Assembly (NCBI GenBank): GCA_003219415.1
Contig: QHOS01000026.1
Coordinates: forward strand, 20,371-84,370
Length of the DNA stretch: 64,000 bases
Source of the DNA: Verrucomicrobiota bacterium
GTDB lineage: Bacteria; Verrucomicrobiota; Verrucomicrobiia; Chthoniobacterales; UBA10450
Direction of reading: 5' to 3'
Shown here: positions 44,093 to 53,733 of the stretch, piece by piece
Layout: each line of letters starts with the position of its first letter
Numbering within the stretch: the stretch's first letter is position 1
Notes under the pieces: model-generated
What the model was told of the DNA's origin: nothing
The model's input: only the letters and a program-made list of their open reading frames with translations
Database searches by the model: none
Made by a program: the position numbers and the translations under genes

Positions 44093-46222
44093 TCAGGGAT
44101 GCCTTTTGATCTGGAAGCTGAACAATTCTCGTTCCGGGTTGTTGAACGGATCGTATTCCACAAACCCGTTCTGCACAGTCGAGTTGATGCCGTAGCTCGT
44201 GACGGTGAGAATTTTTCCATCGGCACTTACATCGAGCACGTTATAGTTGAATGTGTCCGGGCTATAAAAGTCAGCTGGTTGGCGCAGCCTGTCTGCATGT
44301 GGATCACCGAGGCGCCTGACGTTCTGCAACCCATGATAGCCTCCGAGGCCGATGGGTTCGAGGTTCTGGGCGATCTGAGCGTTGGCAATGCTGTCCGCGA
44401 GTTTCTTTACCAGCGCGAAGCTATGGTTTGAAATAAGGTCCGGACCCGTTGCGCCGAGCGGGCCGCAAACGATCTCCAAGCAGTATGGTACCTCTACGTA
44501 GCTCGCTTGAATGCCAGTCTGGCCACTCGGCGAGTAAAGCAATTCGTTAATGCGGTTCTGGTGGTCGTCGGTCGCGAGAAAGACCACGTTTTGAACGTGA
44601 TGATCAGCGATGAATTTCAGCAGCGCATTACGCTCGGCGCGATAACCGCCCATCCACGACTTCCCACCATCGCTCGTAACAGGCGAATAGGTGCTTGGAG
44701 CCGGCGTCAAGGCCAGCGTCGCGCCGGTGGCAATCGTGGCGTTGTTATTGATCGAAAATGTCGTGCCGTCGGTGTTGATAGCACTGATGGTCGTATTCGC
44801 AGGGACGCCAGTACCGGAAACGCCTTGGCCCACAACAAGGCCGACCGTACTGGTAACTGTAACCGTCCTCGTGTTGTTCGTAGACCCGGTGGTAACGATC
44901 GAGGTAATCGAACCAAGAGTGCCGTATTCCGCGGTTGTCGGCGGATTAACCAGCGTCAGGCTCCCGCCGATCGGCCCGATCTGGTCGATCGGATCGGAAA
45001 TGTTGACGAATTTCCAAGTCGTCCCTGTCTGTTCCGCGTCGAGAAGTGTTTGTTCCAACCACGCAAGCTGCGTCGCGCCCAGCATTGTGCGATTCGGATT
45101 GTCGGCGCGTGAGCCGGTTTCGTCCGCGTTTGCGGCAGTCTTCATCCGAATGTCGCGATAGGAGCGACAATCCGCGTTGATGAAGATTGCGTTCCTGCCC
45201 CATTGTTGAGCGAAGTAGAGCTGGCGAGTGTCATTCGTGCGTGGGTCCGATGGCGCATTGATCAGGCCACGCTCGCTGATCGGCTGGTAGTTCTCGAAAA
45301 CCTGCTGCAAAGTCTGAAAGCCGCCGCTCTTGTTCATGAAGGGAACGCTCCCGTCGTTGGGAGTTACATCATTGGCTGGATCACGTGCATCTACGCCTGC
45401 GCCGGCGAGAAAATCGAAGGGCGGACTGCCGGTGGTGCTGCCGACGCTTCCGCCCGCTGGAGCACCGCCGTTAATGTATTGCTTGTTACCCAGCTCGTGG
45501 TTGTCATACGCGGTGTAGTTACCCTGGCCGGCGAAGAATGGTTGCAGGCAGTTCTGGCCGCCGACGTTCACGGGCAGAAATTGCTCGCGATATTTGCGCG
45601 AGAAATCATCGAATAACTGCGACTGAGTCGCCGTTGGAACAAGGACCGTGGGATCTGGAATGTTCCCGGTGCTGTGCACTGCCGGCGATCCGATGCTCGC
45701 GGAGGTCTCATATTCCGTGTCGCCATCGAACATGAAGAAATCCAAGTTCTTTGCAGGCACTTGGCTCGCAAGTGCATAAGGACGGATCAATCCATCGCAG
45801 TCACCGCTGAACGCAAAATGGACTGGAACATTGGCTGTCGGGTTAGGAGCGGTCTTGAACTTGCCAACGTTGCTTGTGACCGAGGCATTCGTGGTTTGGA
45901 ACCGGTAATAATAAAATGTTCCTGGTTCCAAGCCGCCGAGATTGCTCTTTACGGTGTAATCAGTCGGCGAACCAGCAGTCCCTGCGAGCAATGTAGCGAC
46001 TCCCGTAATGAACGTTGGGTCTTGGCTGATTTGAACGTTGATTGCCGTCGGTTGCGGATTGGCTTCGTCTTTTGCGCGTGTCCAGACGGCCACGTCGTTA
46101 GTTGTTGCGTCGCCGGCAGCGACCCCGAGGAAGGTGACGTCGGCATCGGCGCCCGTCGTTTTGAGCATGTAGCCCGTGACGAGCACCAAAGTTACGATCC
46201 GAAGTGAAACGAAGTTCTTCAT
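44093..46222 (-). CDS. PhoD-like alkaline phosphatase with an inserted beta-rich segment
   Basis: VAAGDATTNDVAVWTRA; FYYYRFQT; FAFSGDCDG; YDNHELGNKQY; VFLATDDHQNR. Confidence 0.88.
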   Translation of the reverse strand: MKNFVSLRIVTLVLVTGYMLKTTGADADVTFLGVAAGDATTNDVAVWTRAKDEANPQPTAINVQISQDPTFITGVATLLAGTAGSPTDYTVKSNLGGLEPGTFYYYRFQTTNASVTSNVGKFKTAPNPTANVPVHFAFSGDCDGLIRPYALASQVPAKNLDFFMFDGDTEYETSASIGSPAVHSTGNIPDPTVLVPTATQSQLFDDFSRKYREQFLPVNVGGQNCLQPFFAGQGNYTAYDNHELGNKQYINGGAPAGGSVGSTTGSPPFDFLAGAGVDARDPANDVTPNDGSVPFMNKSGGFQTLQQVFENYQPISERGLINAPSDPRTNDTRQLYFAQQWGRNAIFINADCRSYRDIRMKTAANADETGSRADNPNRTMLGATQLAWLEQTLLDAEQTGTTWKFVNISDPIDQIGPIGGSLTLVNPPTTAEYGTLGSITSIVTTGSTNNTRTVTVTSTVGLVVGQGVSGTGVPANTTISAINTDGTTFSINNNATIATGATLALTPAPSTYSPVTSDGGKSWMGGYRAERNALLKFIADHHVQNVVFLATDDHQNRINELLYSPSGQTGIQASYVEVPYCLEIVCGPLGATGPDLISNHSFALVKKLADSIANAQIAQNLEPIGLGGYHGLQNVRRLGDPHADRLRQPADFYSPDTFNYNVLDVSADGKILTVTSYGINSTVQNGFVEYDPFNNPERELFSFQIKRHP

Positions 46223-46472
46223 ATTAAGTCTTGTTGGTTTGTTTTGATGATTGGTGAAAACGCCGCAAAGAAACCGGAGACGTGTGGCGATTTGAAGGCG
46301 TTCTTGTAAAACTTTCGTGACGCTTCCGCATCACACCCTCGCATGCCCGGCCGCATGCATGCTGTCGTCGGCGCGACAGCACGATTCAGAATTTGGACGA
46401 TGGCGTAGGACGGGCGGTAAGCTCGCTGCCGCAGAACGACGCGATCAAACGGTCAATTGTCGTCAGCCAGCG

Positions 46473-47453
46473 CTACTGAAAATACGGCCGGATTTTGGCG
46501 TATTTCTTGTCGCCGATTCCGCTCACCTTTTTCAAATCATCAGCGCTGCGAAACGGTCGCGCGGCAATAATTCGAGAAGCCATAACTTGCCCAACGCCAG
46601 GAATCATTTTCAATTCCTTTTCCGTAGCGGCGTTGATGTCGATCCTGCCTGGCTCGATTTTTTCTTTTGCATGCGACTTTTTAACCTCGACCGGACCGAC
46701 AGTCGTTGACGAAGGACGAAATACTGGCGTCGCGAAAGGTGTATTCGCCGGAGGCCAGGCGTGGGACCGAGCCGTCTTTCCGGTTACGAAAACATTAAAA
46801 GGCGCTGGCTTTTGAGCGTGGACATTTAATCGGCCGGCATCAACGCCCCAGCCTCCAATTTTCTCCTGCTTTGCTTCATCTTCGAATTGTTGAAGTTTTT
46901 CTACTTCTAGTCGCGAATTTCTTAATCCCGGCGGCACGGCTCTGAATCCATAGTTTCGTGCAAGCCCATTGCGAACCAGCTGCTCGCCGAGATCACCGTC
47001 TTTAGTCTTCACAAACGCGTAAAACCGCTCGAGTTTGCTGCGGCCCATTGCATCTGACATGCGCGTAAACACCGTAAACGGCTGGGACAATTTCTCGCGC
47101 GTGAACTCTTTGGCTGCCACCCCTACTTCGATGGCCTGGGGCACGGTGATCGCGAAGTATTTCGCCTGTTCGACGAGGCGCGCCGGATTCATTTCGTCCG
47201 TTTCAGGTGCGTCAACCATGTAGAGGCGAAAAATGTATTCCCTCGCGCCTGCGCTCGCGTGAAAACTGTCACCGTCATTCGCCCGATTTGAGATCAGCCG
47301 GCAATTTTCCAGGATGATCCAATCTTTAGACTCGCGTGCGCCAACATCGACCTGCGCCGCGCAAACAATTGCAAGGGCAAGGAGTCCTGTCTTGTAGCGC
47401 CGTTGGGTAAGCCGCGTGGCTGCGAACTTGCAACTGGAAATCATATCCGACAT
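46473..47453 (-). CDS. Thermonuclease-like (SNc) protein with C-terminal helix-hairpin-helix (ComEA-like) domain
   Basis: NDGDSFHASAGAREYIFRLYMVDAPETDE; INAATEKELKMIPGVGQVMASRIIAARPFRSADDLKKVSGIGDKKYAKIRPYF. Start at 47453, TGATG overlap with the PAP2 stop. Confidence 0.88.
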   Translation of the reverse strand: MSDMISSCKFAATRLTQRRYKTGLLALAIVCAAQVDVGARESKDWIILENCRLISNRANDGDSFHASAGAREYIFRLYMVDAPETDEMNPARLVEQAKYFAITVPQAIEVGVAAKEFTREKLSQPFTVFTRMSDAMGRSKLERFYAFVKTKDGDLGEQLVRNGLARNYGFRAVPPGLRNSRLEVEKLQQFEDEAKQEKIGGWGVDAGRLNVHAQKPAPFNVFVTGKTARSHAWPPANTPFATPVFRPSSTTVGPVEVKKSHAKEKIEPGRIDINAATEKELKMIPGVGQVMASRIIAARPFRSADDLKKVSGIGDKKYAKIRPYFQ

Positions 47454-48121
47454 CACAATTGAGGGGTTTGCAGCCGCGCCAGATACGCCGCGTACATCGC
47501 GATGATTCCGCCCAACACACTGCCGGCAATCACGTCGCTGACGAAATGATAATTCATCGCCACAAGACTCACGAGCATCGAAGCCGAGAGAATAATAACT
47601 ACGACTTGTACGGTTCGACTGCGGGGCATTGCGATCAGCCACACGGTAGCAAAGGCCAAGATTCTGGCAGCGTGGCCGGACGGAAAACTGCCGACGTCAT
47701 CTCCACGCTGAAATGGATGGAAACCGTACGTCCCGGTGCCGATCAGGGATGGATTATCGTGAGTCCAGGTGTCCGGCCAATAGCGACCGAAAACGTCGCC
47801 TAACGAGATGCGAAAATCATCGGCAACAATCAGGCTGAGACACGCGACAAACAGCGTCTTCTGCCAGAGTAGAAATGTTCCCCGGGTCCGTCGAATCATT
47901 AAGATCGTCAAAACAAGAGCCGACCAATTCTGGACCTCTGGCGGTGGATAAGTGAGCCACCGAAAGGGTGAGAACCCATTGATATGATGATGATAGACAA
48001 AGAATGCCACCGGGCGATCAATCCAAAAGTAACAGATCAATACGGCGACAATGCAGAAGGCCATACTGATCAACGCGCGACGCAGTAATGCGCGATAATC
48101 CAGTTCCGGCCTCGTCCTCAC
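47453..48121 (-). CDS. PAP2-family phosphatase
   Basis: FPSGHAARILAFATVW and NYHFVSDVIAGSVLGGIIAMY. Confidence 0.92.
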   Translation of the reverse strand: MRTRPELDYRALLRRALISMAFCIVAVLICYFWIDRPVAFFVYHHHINGFSPFRWLTYPPPEVQNWSALVLTILMIRRTRGTFLLWQKTLFVACLSLIVADDFRISLGDVFGRYWPDTWTHDNPSLIGTGTYGFHPFQRGDDVGSFPSGHAARILAFATVWLIAMPRSRTVQVVVIILSASMLVSLVAMNYHFVSDVIAGSVLGGIIAMYAAYLARLQTPQL

Positions 48122-49035
48122 AACGGCACTTCAAACTGGCTCATGAGTTTGAACGTCTCATAGCGCTTCGCAATTTCTTCCATCGAGAGTGCGCGCAAAC
48201 GCTCCAGACTGAACGCTTCCACGCAAAAGCTGGCCAGAACACTGCCGTAAATCATCGCTCGGCGTAAGTCATTAAAATGCACCTTTTTCACAGTGCCCGC
48301 GAGATAGCCTGCCATTCCGCCGGCAAACGTATCCCCTGCCCCGGTTGGATCGTGAATGTCCTCAAGCGGATAAGCGCCGCAGCTGAAAAATTGATTATCT
48401 TCGCCAAAAAGCAGCGCGCCGTGTTCGCCTTTCTTTATCGCAACGTAATCTGGACCCATTTTTCGAATGCTACGCCCCGCCTTGATAAGACTTGTCTGCT
48501 TGGTGATCTCGCGGGCTTCGCTATCGTTTAAGATAAGGAGATTCACGCGCCGAAGCAGCGCATCGAGGTCTGGTCGTGCTGTCTCGATCCAGAGATCCAT
48601 CGTGTCGGCCACAACGAAACGCGGGCGCGCCATCTGGTCGAGCACATGCGCTTGCAACGATGGTGCGATGTTGGCCAGCAAGACAAAATCGGTTTCGCGA
48701 TACGACTCCGGCAACGCCGGTTTGAAATCTTCGAAGACGTTGAGTGCAATCGAGCGCGTTTCGCGCGTATTCAAATCCCAGGAGTATTCGCCGGACCAGC
48801 GAAAAGTTTTTCCATTCGCGCGCTGCACACCTTTGCTGTCGATCTTGCGCGATTCCCAAAACTGAAATTCGGATTCGGGAAAGTCATTGCCTACGATTCC
48901 GACCAATCGAACTGGCGAAAAAAAACTCGCGCCCAACGCAGCGTAGGATGCGGATCCGCCTAACAAGTCGGAATGTTCCTCTACCGGGGTCTTAACTGTG
49001 TCGATTGCAATCGAGCCTACAACGAGAACAGACAT
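48118..49035 (-). CDS. PfkB-family sugar/nucleoside kinase
   Basis: LLGGSASYAALGASFF; DPTGAGDTFAGGMAGYLAG. Confidence 0.92.
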   Translation of the reverse strand: MSVLVVGSIAIDTVKTPVEEHSDLLGGSASYAALGASFFSPVRLVGIVGNDFPESEFQFWESRKIDSKGVQRANGKTFRWSGEYSWDLNTRETRSIALNVFEDFKPALPESYRETDFVLLANIAPSLQAHVLDQMARPRFVVADTMDLWIETARPDLDALLRRVNLLILNDSEAREITKQTSLIKAGRSIRKMGPDYVAIKKGEHGALLFGEDNQFFSCGAYPLEDIHDPTGAGDTFAGGMAGYLAGTVKKVHFNDLRRAMIYGSVLASFCVEAFSLERLRALSMEEIAKRYETFKLMSQFEVPL

Positions 49036-49152
49036 GGTCAGAATGACGAATTAAACGCGAGGAGTAAATGACGAACTGGACTTGGTTGCGAAGATCTAGT
49101 CATTTGGATTTTATTCATTCCTTCGTCATTGGTCATTCGCCATTCGTCATTT
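49036..49152. repeat. 7-bp repeat arm TTCGTCA/TTGGTCA/TTCGCCA/TTCGTCA (49122-49149) with partial inverted partner (TAAATGACGAA, 49065-49075)
   Basis: Read directly; 11-bp perfect inverted match TAAATGACGAA/TTCGTCATTTA. Confidence 0.85.
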
Positions 49153-49777
49153 ACGCTAACATGTCGGTAGCGCAGCGCGCGTAATCAACAATGCTGTGCG
49201 CTTTGAGCAAGGCGGAAACCATGGCAACGCGCTTCGCACCCGCGTCGATGACCTGCTGAAGATTGTCGATGTTAATTCCGCCGATACAAAAGATCGGGAT
49301 ATCGACGTCGAGATGAACTTGCCCGATGTCGCCCAGCCCGATTGGCTTGTAATCTGGTTTTGTTGGCGTGGCGAAGATCGGACCAAATCCGATGTAATCG
49401 GCGCCTTCGCCCAGCGTCGCGTGCGCCTGGGTCAGACTGTGCGTCGATTTTCCAACAATCAAATTTCTTCCAGCTTTTTGGCGTGCAACAAGAATCGAAT
49501 CGTCGTCCTGTCCAACGTGCACGCCTTCGACGGGAACCCGCGCCGCGACCTCCGCATAATCATTCACGATCAGCGGCGTGTCCGAGCGGGCTGTGACCTC
49601 ATGGATCTCAGAGGCGAGATTGACCAGCTCGTCGATCGATTTTCCTTTTCCGCGCAGTTGGATGAGATCTACACCGCCAGTGACCATTTGTTCCGCGACG
49701 CGATTGCAATCCCGCAGTTGCGGGATGTAACCGAGATCAATGATTCCGTAAAGGCGGCATTCGCGTAGCGCTCTCAT
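49151..49777 (-). CDS. thiE: Thiamine-phosphate synthase
   Basis: GVDLIQLRGKGKSIDELVNLASEI, LIVNDYAEVAARVPVEGVHVGQDD, GFGPIFATPTKPD, FCIGGINIDNLQQVIDAGAKRVAMVSALL. Confidence 0.95.
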   Translation of the reverse strand: MRALRECRLYGIIDLGYIPQLRDCNRVAEQMVTGGVDLIQLRGKGKSIDELVNLASEIHEVTARSDTPLIVNDYAEVAARVPVEGVHVGQDDDSILVARQKAGRNLIVGKSTHSLTQAHATLGEGADYIGFGPIFATPTKPDYKPIGLGDIGQVHLDVDIPIFCIGGINIDNLQQVIDAGAKRVAMVSALLKAHSIVDYARCATDMLA

Positions 49778-49812
49778 CGTCGCAGCGCAACTTTGTAAGT
49801 GCGCATTCCATT

Positions 49813-49989
49813 ACTCGCAAATTGCAAATCCCGCCTCCCGCGAGTGGATGCGGTGCTACCTCGGCGCTGTAATGAGAAATTTCCCGGCAGAAGATCGAAT
49901 CGAATCGTCCCCGAAGGTAATCGATTCACCGCTAAACGGCGGCGCGGGCTTTGCCGGGAAGAGCGGTCGCAAAACCGCAAATGTTTGCG
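49813..49989 (+). ncRNA. Candidate structured 5' leader upstream of gspF
   Basis: Complementary segments ACTCGC/GCGAGT, CCCGGCA/TGCCGGG, GAATCG/CGATTC, and two mutually exclusive hairpins GCGGT/ACCGC and CGCAAA/TTTGCG. Confidence 0.25.
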
Positions 49990-50237
49990 ATACAAACGCA
50001 ATGGAGACGAATATGGACACGGCTGCACACTTCATGTCCGCCGCTCTTAGCAGGATCATGCAGCATGGCAAGTAAAATTTTTTCGCGTTCACGGTAATTA
50101 GGCGCAAGCCCACCTGACTCGTGATTCGTGGAAACGTTACATCGTTCCGAAAAAATCCTTTTAACTTTGTAACCATTCAACCCGGCAAAGCAGATTCATA
50201 TTTGCGATTTCAGGTTTCGGGATATTTTTCCACGCCG

Positions 50238-51482
50238 ATGCCACAGTTCGCATACCGTGCCCGCGACGCCCAGGGAAGCTTGGTTGAAGGCGTACTCGAT
50301 TGCCCAGATCGAGCGGTCGCCATTCGACAAATTGAATTACAAAAGTGTATTCCCGTCCGGATCGAGCTGATGGGACCCGAAGCCAAAACGGCACCACGCG
50401 ATGGCGCGCGAGTCGCGTCGCCCACGCAGAATCTGAAAATCCCGCACGGTCAGTTGCTCGTTTTCACCGAGCAGCTCGCTCATTTGCTCCAGGCGGGCAT
50501 GACGCTCGACGAAGGACTGTCAATTCTGGAAAAACGTTTGAAGCAGCCGCGCGTCCAACAAATGACGCATGCGCTGCATCAGGCGCTAGTCGATGGCCGA
50601 AGTTTCTCGCAAGCCTTGAGCGAGCTGCCACGAATTTTCCCGCCGCTCTATGTAAACCTGGTGGCTGCGGGGGAGGCGAGCGGAGCGCTGCCGCAGATTC
50701 TACTCAGACTAGTCAAACATTTGATGCAGGCGAAAGAACTGCGAGACCGCGTGCAACAGGCATTGATCTATCCGGCCTTTCTCGCGCTGGCCGGCGGCGC
50801 TCTCATTACGATTTTTATAACCTTCATGGTGCCGCAGTTGTCCGGATTCATGGCACAAACCGGCGGAGTGCTTCCATTGCCCACACGGATTCTGATGCAA
50901 ATTCATCATGCGATCACGGGCTATTGGTGGGTCGGCTTGCTGTTAGGAATCAGCGCAGTGATCGGTTTCCGCGCGCTTGTTCGCACCGATGAAGGGCGCA
51001 TCGGTTGGGATCGTTTTCGGTTGATGATTCCCGGATACGGGGGGGTCATTCGACACCGTTACTACGCGCAATTCTCGCGCACACTTGGGACCTTGATGGA
51101 AAATGGAATACCTCTGCTCCGTTCACTCGATCTGGTAACTGAAATTGCGGGGAACCGATTCCTCGAACTAAAGCTCGGCGATGTGCGCAAGGCGGTCATC
51201 GATGGCGCGACGCTCTCAGCCGCTTTGCAAGCGCAGAAACTGTTTCCTGATTTATTCACCGATATGATGTCGGTGGGAGAACAAACCGGACATTTCGCCG
51301 AAACCATGCAGGCCATCGCCGACGTTTATGAGCGCGAACTCGACAAAACGGTTGTCCTGATCTCGCAATTGATTCCGCCGGTTATCATCGTTGTGATCGC
51401 CGTTGTTGTCGGTCTGGTTGTTTTCAGCATTCTGTCGGCCGTATTCGAGATGACACACAGCCTGCAATTCAGGCCGCACTAA
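50238..51482 (+). CDS. gspF: Type II secretion system inner membrane protein GspF
   Basis: MPQFAYRARDAQGSLVEGVLD; FTEQLAHLLQAGMTLDEGLSIL; FSRTLGTLMENGIPLLRSLDLV; VGEQTGHFAETMQAIADVYERELDKTV. Confidence 0.95.
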   Translation: MPQFAYRARDAQGSLVEGVLDCPDRAVAIRQIELQKCIPVRIELMGPEAKTAPRDGARVASPTQNLKIPHGQLLVFTEQLAHLLQAGMTLDEGLSILEKRLKQPRVQQMTHALHQALVDGRSFSQALSELPRIFPPLYVNLVAAGEASGALPQILLRLVKHLMQAKELRDRVQQALIYPAFLALAGGALITIFITFMVPQLSGFMAQTGGVLPLPTRILMQIHHAITGYWWVGLLLGISAVIGFRALVRTDEGRIGWDRFRLMIPGYGGVIRHRYYAQFSRTLGTLMENGIPLLRSLDLVTEIAGNRFLELKLGDVRKAVIDGATLSAALQAQKLFPDLFTDMMSVGEQTGHFAETMQAIADVYERELDKTVVLISQLIPPVIIVVIAVVVGLVVFSILSAVFEMTHSLQFRPH

Positions 51483-51491
51483 AACTGAAAC

Positions 51492-52595
51492 TTGCAATCA
51501 AGCCCGCGCACGAATAATCTCGCCCGCCTAATGTTACTTCGCGCCGTCTTTGCGATACTGTTCGCCGCGATTTGCCGCGTAGATGCACAGGAAGCGTTGA
51601 CTGATGCCCTCCCCGCGCCCGCCGACGCGACCCAGCAGCCGATCCCAGAAAGCGCCTGGCTCGATCTGCGCCAAAACGCGCCTCAAAATTCAAAAATACA
51701 GAACGCTCCCGTCTGGGTTGAAGCACTGACCCTCCTGCCAACTGAAACGACGGAAGTGGCTCCCATGTCCAAAAGCGTCTTTCGCATTCGAGTCAGGCAA
51801 CCGAGCCCTGACTATCAGGTTCTTTTTTTCCGCCTATTCTTCGATGACAAGGCAGATCAACAGCCTGAGTTAATCGCCTGGGACGAATCCGGCACACATG
51901 TTTTGCGCTCTGGGACTCTTGGAGCGGGAATGAATCTGCCGAGCTCTGATTCGGTGCTCATTCCGATGACCGGCGCGTCTTCCATCGATATCGAAGTGCC
52001 CGGTGACGGAAAAACGGTGCGAGGCGCGTATCTCGATTGGATGACGAGCAGTGAAGTCGTGCATCCTGTGAACACAGAACATCGGGATATGATTCCCGAA
52101 CCTTTCTCGTCGGTGCCGACACTGCACGCGCCACCTGACGACGTTGAGAATTTTGGAACCGTTACGGCAACGCTCGCGGCAGAGGCAATCCGGATTGGCG
52201 CGCAAACCCAGGAAGGCGCTGCCTTTCAATTTTCAATCGAAGCCCAACCACTGACAGCCTTGTTGAGTTTTGAAATCGCCGACCCGCGGATTGACGCTCC
52301 GCCGGAAATTTATCTTAACGGTCAGGACATTGGGCCTGCTTCCCTGACGCTACCAGACCTTGGTGATCCGGCGTACAGGGGCGAAGTACAACCACTTTCC
52401 ACGCAAATGCATTTCAACTACACCGGATGGCTGCGCGCTCAGAAAATTGTACCGGCAGCGAGCTTAAAAGCGGGCACGAACGATTTGGTCGTTGTGAACG
52501 GCGCTGACACAGGAGCTTCGGCGGTACGGGCCACGCAGATTCAATTAAAGTATATCTGGGACAAGTCGGATTATCTTTTGCGCGCCGGGCACTAG
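51492..52595 (+). CDS. Secreted hypothetical protein between gspF and gspG
   Basis: Long ORF with signal peptide LLRAVFAILFAAICRVDAQ; no recognised family. Confidence 0.75.
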   Translation: MQSSPRTNNLARLMLLRAVFAILFAAICRVDAQEALTDALPAPADATQQPIPESAWLDLRQNAPQNSKIQNAPVWVEALTLLPTETTEVAPMSKSVFRIRVRQPSPDYQVLFFRLFFDDKADQQPELIAWDESGTHVLRSGTLGAGMNLPSSDSVLIPMTGASSIDIEVPGDGKTVRGAYLDWMTSSEVVHPVNTEHRDMIPEPFSSVPTLHAPPDDVENFGTVTATLAAEAIRIGAQTQEGAAFQFSIEAQPLTALLSFEIADPRIDAPPEIYLNGQDIGPASLTLPDLGDPAYRGEVQPLSTQMHFNYTGWLRAQKIVPAASLKAGTNDLVVVNGADTGASAVRATQIQLKYIWDKSDYLLRAGH

Positions 52596-52664
52596 AAATT
52601 CTTAAAGAGCAAGGTAGTGTTACCGCGCACAGAATGGGAGGGTGACTCCTCTATCGAGGTAAGA

Positions 52665-53075
52665 ATGAAAAGAAAACAACAGGGCTTCACGCTGCTCGAG
52701 ATCATGCTCGTAGTAAGCATCATCGTGATCATATTGGGAGTGGCCATTTCAAAACTTGGCAACACCACCGCCATCGCAAAAACGATGCGGGTTCAAGCCG
52801 ACGTCCAGGCGATCAAAACGCAATTGCAGCTGTATGAAAGCATGAACGGCTTTTATCCAACAACCGAGCAAGGCCTGCAGGCGTTGGTGACCCAGCCAGA
52901 CAAGGATCCGAGACCCGCCCGGTGGTATCAGCTATTCAAAGAGATGCCAAAAGATCCGTGGGGAAACGAATACATTTATCGCTGCCCCGGTCTGAAAAAC
53001 CCAAGCGGCTACGATCTGTATTCTGCTGGGCAGGACCGGCAGGCTGACACTGCAGATGACGATTGGGGCGGTTAA
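52665..53075 (+). CDS. gspG: Type II secretion major pseudopilin GspG
   Basis: KQQGFTLLEIMLVVSIIVIILG prepilin motif; GFYPTTEQGLQALVTQP; DPWGNEYIYRCPG; YDLYSAGQDRQADTADDDWG. Confidence 0.97.
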   Translation: MKRKQQGFTLLEIMLVVSIIVIILGVAISKLGNTTAIAKTMRVQADVQAIKTQLQLYESMNGFYPTTEQGLQALVTQPDKDPRPARWYQLFKEMPKDPWGNEYIYRCPGLKNPSGYDLYSAGQDRQADTADDDWGG

Positions 53076-53095
53076 CCCCAGCTAGCGAATCCGCT

Positions 53096-53716
53096 TCAAT
53101 TCTTGGCACCAGGCGCCTTCGACGCTCCTCTAGGATTCCGTTGAATTAACCCTCGCGAATGGGGCGATCGAAGCTCTCGCGTAGGTGGAACCAACTGTTG
53201 CGCCTCGGGAGGCAATCCGGCAGGTAGTTTCGGTGAGACTGCGTTAGGGGTCGACATGTTAGGCGTGGGTGGCGTAAACGTTCTTGAAGCTAGCGCGGCG
53301 TTGGGCGCAGACTGCTGCAACAGCGCCTGGTTAAACGTGATTGTCGCAAAATTTCCATCCTTGCTAATCGTCACCTTTGTCGCACCCACGCGCTCCGACC
53401 ATTCAATATTGGCGATACTGTACCCGTCCACCGGTGCTTTGGTGGTAAGGTATTTTTTGAAATTGTGATCGGAAGTCGAAGCGAGCGTTACCAAATCGCC
53501 GTCAGATGAATGGGCAGCGTTCGCCACGTAAAGGTCTTTCGCAAAATCGGGCGTGGCCGCGGGCGCCGCCACTGCCGTTGCGATCGCAAATGGCGAATTA
53601 TCCACCATCTTTGAATAACGATCGTAAGCGAACCGGGGTGGCAGAACATCCTCGGCCTGTGCGCAGATCGCTCCAAGCAGAGTGGCCGCTGATATTAGCG
53701 TAAGGGAGTATTTCAT
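53096..53716 (-). CDS. Secreted hypothetical protein, possible GspC/PilP-like
   Basis: Signal peptide; RYSKMVDNSPFAIAT and DGYSIANIEWSERVGATKVTISKDGNFATITF; last in the gspH-M gene string. Confidence 0.6.
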   Translation of the reverse strand: MKYSLTLISAATLLGAICAQAEDVLPPRFAYDRYSKMVDNSPFAIATAVAAPAATPDFAKDLYVANAAHSSDGDLVTLASTSDHNFKKYLTTKAPVDGYSIANIEWSERVGATKVTISKDGNFATITFNQALLQQSAPNAALASRTFTPPTPNMSTPNAVSPKLPAGLPPEAQQLVPPTRELRSPHSRGLIQRNPRGASKAPGAKN

Positions 53717-53733
53717 AAATGGAGGAGGTTATT

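Noticed and set aside
49800-49990. c-di-GMP (GEMM) or cobalamin riboswitch upstream of gspF
   Set aside because: Only scattered partial matches to the conserved cores; class assignment is not supportable by eye.
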